A DNA stretch of 8,818 nucleotides from an uncultured Flavobacterium sp. (lineage in GTDB: Bacteria > Bacteroidota > Bacteroidia > Flavobacteriales > Flavobacteriaceae): positions 1 through 8,818 of the forward strand of contig CAMLKV010000076.1 in NCBI GenBank assembly GCA_946480635.1, read 5' to 3'. Shown piece by piece: positions 7,201 through 8,818 of this stretch (position 1 is its first letter; each line of letters begins with the position of its first letter). Made by a program: the position numbers and the translations under genes. The notes under the pieces are model-generated. The model saw only the letters and a list, made by a program, of their open reading frames with translations, made no database searches and was not told where the DNA came from.

Positions 7201-7372
7201 TATCAGCATTGGCTCCCGAATAATTCGTCTGCACCGAAATTTGTGCTGGATCGATAGATGGAAACTCTCTTACACCTAAAAAGGTATAACCAATGATGCC
7301 AAAGAGAATCAGCATCAAATTAAGAACGATTGTTAAAACCGGTCTTTTTATACTTAAAGTGGATAAACTCAT
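4283..7372 (-). CDS. RND efflux transporter, inner membrane pump subunit (HAE1/AcrB-like)
   Basis: This is the proton-driven inner-membrane pump subunit. The 1029 residues are full length for the hydrophobe/amphiphile efflux family. The layout is the standard duplicated one: TM1 (about 10-32), first periplasmic loop (about 33-330), TM2-6 (about 333-487), TM7 (about 527-546), second periplasmic loop (about 547-855), TM8-12 (about 856-1008). The proton-relay residues are all present: Asp401-Asp402 in GLVVDDGIVVTEN (equivalent to AcrB D407/D408), Lys922 in GLVTKNGILIVEF (K940), and Arg952 and Thr959 in RLRPILMTS (R971 and T978). The paired Asp in TM4 points to a drug-type HAE1 pump rather than a CusA-like metal exporter. 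The N-terminus LSIKRPVLTIVLNLMLILFG and SIDPAQISVQTNYSGA are family-typical, supporting this ATG. It starts 7 nt after the fusion-protein stop and ends 4 nt before the channel start. Actual substrates (drugs, bile acids, dyes, metabolites) cannot be read from sequence. Confidence 0.97.
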   Translation of the reverse strand: MSLSTLSIKRPVLTIVLNLMLILFGIIGYTFLGVREFPSIDPAQISVQTNYSGANADIIESQITEPLEKAVNSIDGIRNISSSSSSGRSNITIEFNLDKNLEEAANDVRDKVSQAVRSLPQDIDAPPVVSKADADSEPIITMTVQSDNKNVLELTDYADNVLSQRLQTIPGVSSVQIWGMRKYAMRLWIDPNKLASYGCTVADVRSALNKQNVELPSGKLTGANTELTVKTIGNISTEEGFNNIIIKAEGDKIVRFSDIGKAALEAENLETKLSDSGQPMIGMAIIPQPGTNYLDIAEKFYEQYDLLQKDLPKDFKLNIAIDNTVFVKKAVLEVAETLLLSVILVVLIIYLFFRDWAIAFRPLIDIPVSLIATFFIMYLCGFSVNVLTLLAIVLATGLVVDDGIVVTENIFKKVEEGMTPIEAAIKGSNEIFFAVISISITLAAVFLPVIFLEGFVGRLFREFGVVIGAAVLISAFVSLTLTPMLNAYLMKGGEQKKSKFYNLTEPIFEKMNSGYAEALTSFMKKKWLSFPILIFCFGLIYLFFNILQKETAPYDDRSFITARATAPEGASYDYMDRFMNELTELINDSIPEKKVSLIVTSPGFGASSVNSGFARIALVQPDERERTQKEIADKLTKWTKQYPEAKVSVSESPTIAVNRRGGLPVQFVIQAPNFKKLEEKIPQFMEEVSNDPTFSNSDVNLKFNKPEVYVTIDREKAQSMGVSVIDVAQTLQLSLSGQRFGYFMMNGKQYQVMGQFDKKDRNAPMDLTSIFVKNDKGQLIQLDNLVHVEEQSSPPQLYHNNRYMSATVSAGLAPGKSIGDGIDAMERIKEKVLDESFTTDLSGESRDFVESSSNTSFAFGLALLLIFLILAAQFESFIDPFIIILTVPMAVAGALFSLWLFGQTWNIFSQIGTVMLIGLVTKNGILIVEFANQLREQGKSKYEAIIEASESRLRPILMTSLAIALGALPIALSLGAASTSRIGMGVVIVGGTLFSLALTLFVIPAIYLMWARERKHRPEFDNVEQYEKA

Positions 7373-7379
7373 AGCTATC

Positions 7380-8447
7380 TTACTTTATGTTAACTTTTAC
7401 TGGAGCATCATCTTTTAGCGTCATTACTCCTGTCGTTAAAACAGTATCACCTGCTTTTAATCCAGTTAATACTAAAACATCTTTATCTGTTCTTGTTCCT
7501 GTTTCGACCATAATTTCTTTAGCCTTACCATTTACAGAAACAAATACTTTTTTCCCATTTTGAACTGGAATCAACGCTTCTGTGGGAACTAACAATGCAT
7601 CATTAATATTATCCAATGGTAAAGAAACATTGGCAAAAGTTCCTGGTATTAGTTTACCATTTGGATTTTGTGCAACTGCACGCATTTTTAAAGTTCGTGT
7701 GGTTTCTTCAATTTCAGGCTCAATGGCATATACTTTTGCAGTAAATTGTTCTTTTGAACCTGAAGTCGTAAACGAAAGAGAAGTGTTCACTTTCATTTGT
7801 GTTGCGTACTTTTCAGGAATTGAGAAAGTAATTTTCACCTGACTTGTATTCACCAAATTGGCCACTACAGTAGTAGGTGTAACATAGGTTCCTTTTGAAA
7901 TATATCGTAATCCTATTTTTCCTGAAAAAGGTGCCTTAACCGAAGTCTTGGCAATTTGCGCTTGTATTAATTGAGTTTGTGCTTGAGCAGAACGAAAATC
8001 AGCACTAGCAATATCATATTCTTCTTGACTTATTGCTTCTTTTTGCAATAATAGCTTTGCTCTTCTTTCGTTTTCAGATGCTAATGTTTGCTTTGTTCTA
8101 GCTTGTGATAATTGAGCTCTAAGTTCTAAATCATTTATCTTAAATAACTGCTGCCCTTTAGAAACATAACTTCCTTCTTGAAAATTGATGCTTTCTACCA
8201 CACCAGACACTTCACTTCTGACTTCTACCTGTTCATTGGCTTCAATAGAACCAGAAAGTTGTAAATTATCTGAAAAAACTTGTGGTTTTAAAACTATTCC
8301 AGAAACTTTTGATGGCTTTTTGTCTCCTTCTTTACCTTTTCCTTTACCACTTTCATCTTCTTTAGCGCTGTTTGCAGATATTCTATAAAAAACCATTCCG
8401 CCTAAAACAACTGCCAAGAGCAAGTATACAATATGTTTAAATTTCAT
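7380..8447 (-). CDS. Periplasmic membrane fusion protein (AcrA/MdtA-like, HlyD family) of the RND pump
   Basis: This is the periplasmic adaptor joining the pump to the outer-membrane channel. Of the 355 residues, 5-23 form one hydrophobic N-terminal segment. There is no lipobox cysteine, so it is an uncleaved anchor or signal peptide rather than the lipidated N-terminus of E. coli AcrA. A Lys/Gly/Glu-rich hydrophilic linker follows (about 29-47, GKGKGKEGDKK). Next come the first lipoyl half (about 74-106, VEVRSEVSGVVESINFQEGS), a short alpha-helical hairpin (about 108-165, rich in Gln, Ala and Arg), the second lipoyl half (about 168-200, SVKAPFSGKIGLRYISKG), a beta-barrel (about 203-280, including PGTFANVSLPL), and the membrane-proximal domain (about 281-355, LLVPTEALIP and LKAGDTVLTTG). 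The gene is first in the operon, with a promoter box about 40 nt upstream. The order fusion protein, pump, channel is standard. Confidence 0.95.
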   Translation of the reverse strand: MKFKHIVYLLLAVVLGGMVFYRISANSAKEDESGKGKGKEGDKKPSKVSGIVLKPQVFSDNLQLSGSIEANEQVEVRSEVSGVVESINFQEGSYVSKGQQLFKINDLELRAQLSQARTKQTLASENERRAKLLLQKEAISQEEYDIASADFRSAQAQTQLIQAQIAKTSVKAPFSGKIGLRYISKGTYVTPTTVVANLVNTSQVKITFSIPEKYATQMKVNTSLSFTTSGSKEQFTAKVYAIEPEIEETTRTLKMRAVAQNPNGKLIPGTFANVSLPLDNINDALLVPTEALIPVQNGKKVFVSVNGKAKEIMVETGTRTDKDVLVLTGLKAGDTVLTTGVMTLKDDAPVKVNIK

Positions 8448-8487
8448 AATACGTGTGTAGTTTTATGTCAATCTTGGGATTTATTAA

Positions 8488-8495
8488 CAAAACTA
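8488..8495 (-). promoter_or_regulatory. Candidate promoter -7 box (TAGTTTTG) of the efflux operon
   Basis: Read on the minus strand, 8495-8488 is TAGTTTTG, matching TAnnTTTG. It lies 40 nt before the ATG of the fusion protein, so a leader of roughly 35 nt would result. No TTG is present 17-23 nt upstream, and the best nearby sequence is only GTTT. This suggests a weak or activator-dependent promoter, or one read by another sigma factor. The 113-bp gap (8448-8560) shows no clear terminator hairpin and no strong operator palindrome, so read-through from the peptidase gene is also possible. Confidence 0.4.
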
Positions 8496-8560
8496 CTCGT
8501 TATTATTTACTTCTCTAAACGATTAAATTTTATTTAACAATATTTTAGAACAATTACCTT

Positions 8561-8818
8561 TTACGACTCTTTATAATTGATCATTCGTTTTACATTAAGA
8601 AATAACTCTGGAAATTCTTTTTTAAACTTTTCTGGAGTCTCAAAGAAGTTTTCAAGGATTACAGCCATAAATTCCAATTCGTTGGTAAAAGCATACTCTC
8701 TAAAATACTCAGAATTTCTAATTTCATCTTTATAACTTGAGTTGTTAATATCACTGACCAGTTTCTGGTAATTTTCTACATAGATATCGTTTGAGACAGA
8801 ACTATTCTTCAGGCACTG
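8561..8818 (-). CDS. C-terminal end of an MtfA-like (M90 family) zinc-dependent peptidase (5' partial)
   Basis: On the minus strand an open frame runs from the window edge (8818) to a TAA at 8563-8561, giving 85 residues without a start. The segment EYAFTNELEFMAVILENFFE (41-60), followed by TPEKFKKEFPELFLNVKRMI, matches the conserved C-terminal signature of MtfA/M90 peptidases: Y-A-x-TN-x-x-EF-x-AV-x-x-E-x-FF-x-x-P-x-x-x, then a FPxL-type ending. In this family the zinc site HExxH lies upstream, here beyond the edge, with a third ligand in the EFFAV-like helix. E. coli MtfA inactivates the repressor Mlc; other members are general zinc metallopeptidases of unknown substrate. The family call rests on my recognition of this one region. 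Residues 1-40 are hydrophilic and less distinctive. The gene is co-directional with the efflux operon, but no functional link is evident. Confidence 0.7.
   Translation of the reverse strand, partial: QCLKNSSVSNDIYVENYQKLVSDINNSSYKDEIRNSEYFREYAFTNELEFMAVILENFFETPEKFKKEFPELFLNVKRMINYKES

Noticed and set aside
7582..8388. Plus-strand open frames inside the fusion-protein gene (7582-7842, 8185-8388)
   Set aside because: They are antisense to a clear HlyD-family gene; the compositions are those expected from reverse reading of Lys- and Glu-rich codons.

Overview
The window looks like a chromosomal segment of a member of the Bacteroidota, most likely a Flavobacterium-type flavobacterium. Four things point there: the base composition is AT-rich; the 287-residue primary sigma factor lacks region 1.1 and has the N-terminus typical of the phylum; the intergenic regions carry TAnnTTTG boxes, the -7 element of this phylum; and most starts lack a clear Shine-Dalgarno sequence. 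Genus-level placement is inference.

Layout. Bases 1-942 (+) are the 3' end of a large protein with a TonB-plug-like segment. A 77-bp gap leads to rpoD (1020-1883, +). A 389-bp intergenic region (1884-2272) follows. It holds a good promoter box just after rpoD, a possible sRNA of about 60 nt ending in a terminator hairpin, two related terminator-like hairpins of which the second has a 30-nt longer loop, and the rpe promoter and leader. Then comes rpe (2273-2938, +). A near-perfect bidirectional terminator (2945-2977) separates it from a convergent minus-strand block. Read 5' to 3' on the minus strand, that block is the end of an MtfA/M90-like zinc peptidase gene (8818-8561, cut by the window edge), a 113-bp gap with a promoter box, and then a compact three-gene efflux operon: membrane fusion protein (8447-7380), RND inner-membrane pump (7372-4283) and TolC-family outer-membrane channel (4278-2986).

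How the genes work together. The three efflux genes encode a complete tripartite RND pump, with 7-nt and 4-nt gaps that suggest one transcript and coupled translation. No regulator gene lies next to the operon in the window. RpoD is the housekeeping sigma factor expected to read the TAnnTTTG promoters seen here. Rpe is a pentose-phosphate enzyme with no functional link to the pump; the two units merely converge on a shared terminator.

I found no phage, IS element, CRISPR array, tRNA or rRNA, and no convincing undescribed multi-gene system. The least explained DNA is the 1884-2272 intergenic region; the peptidase fragment at the right edge is the gene most easily missed.
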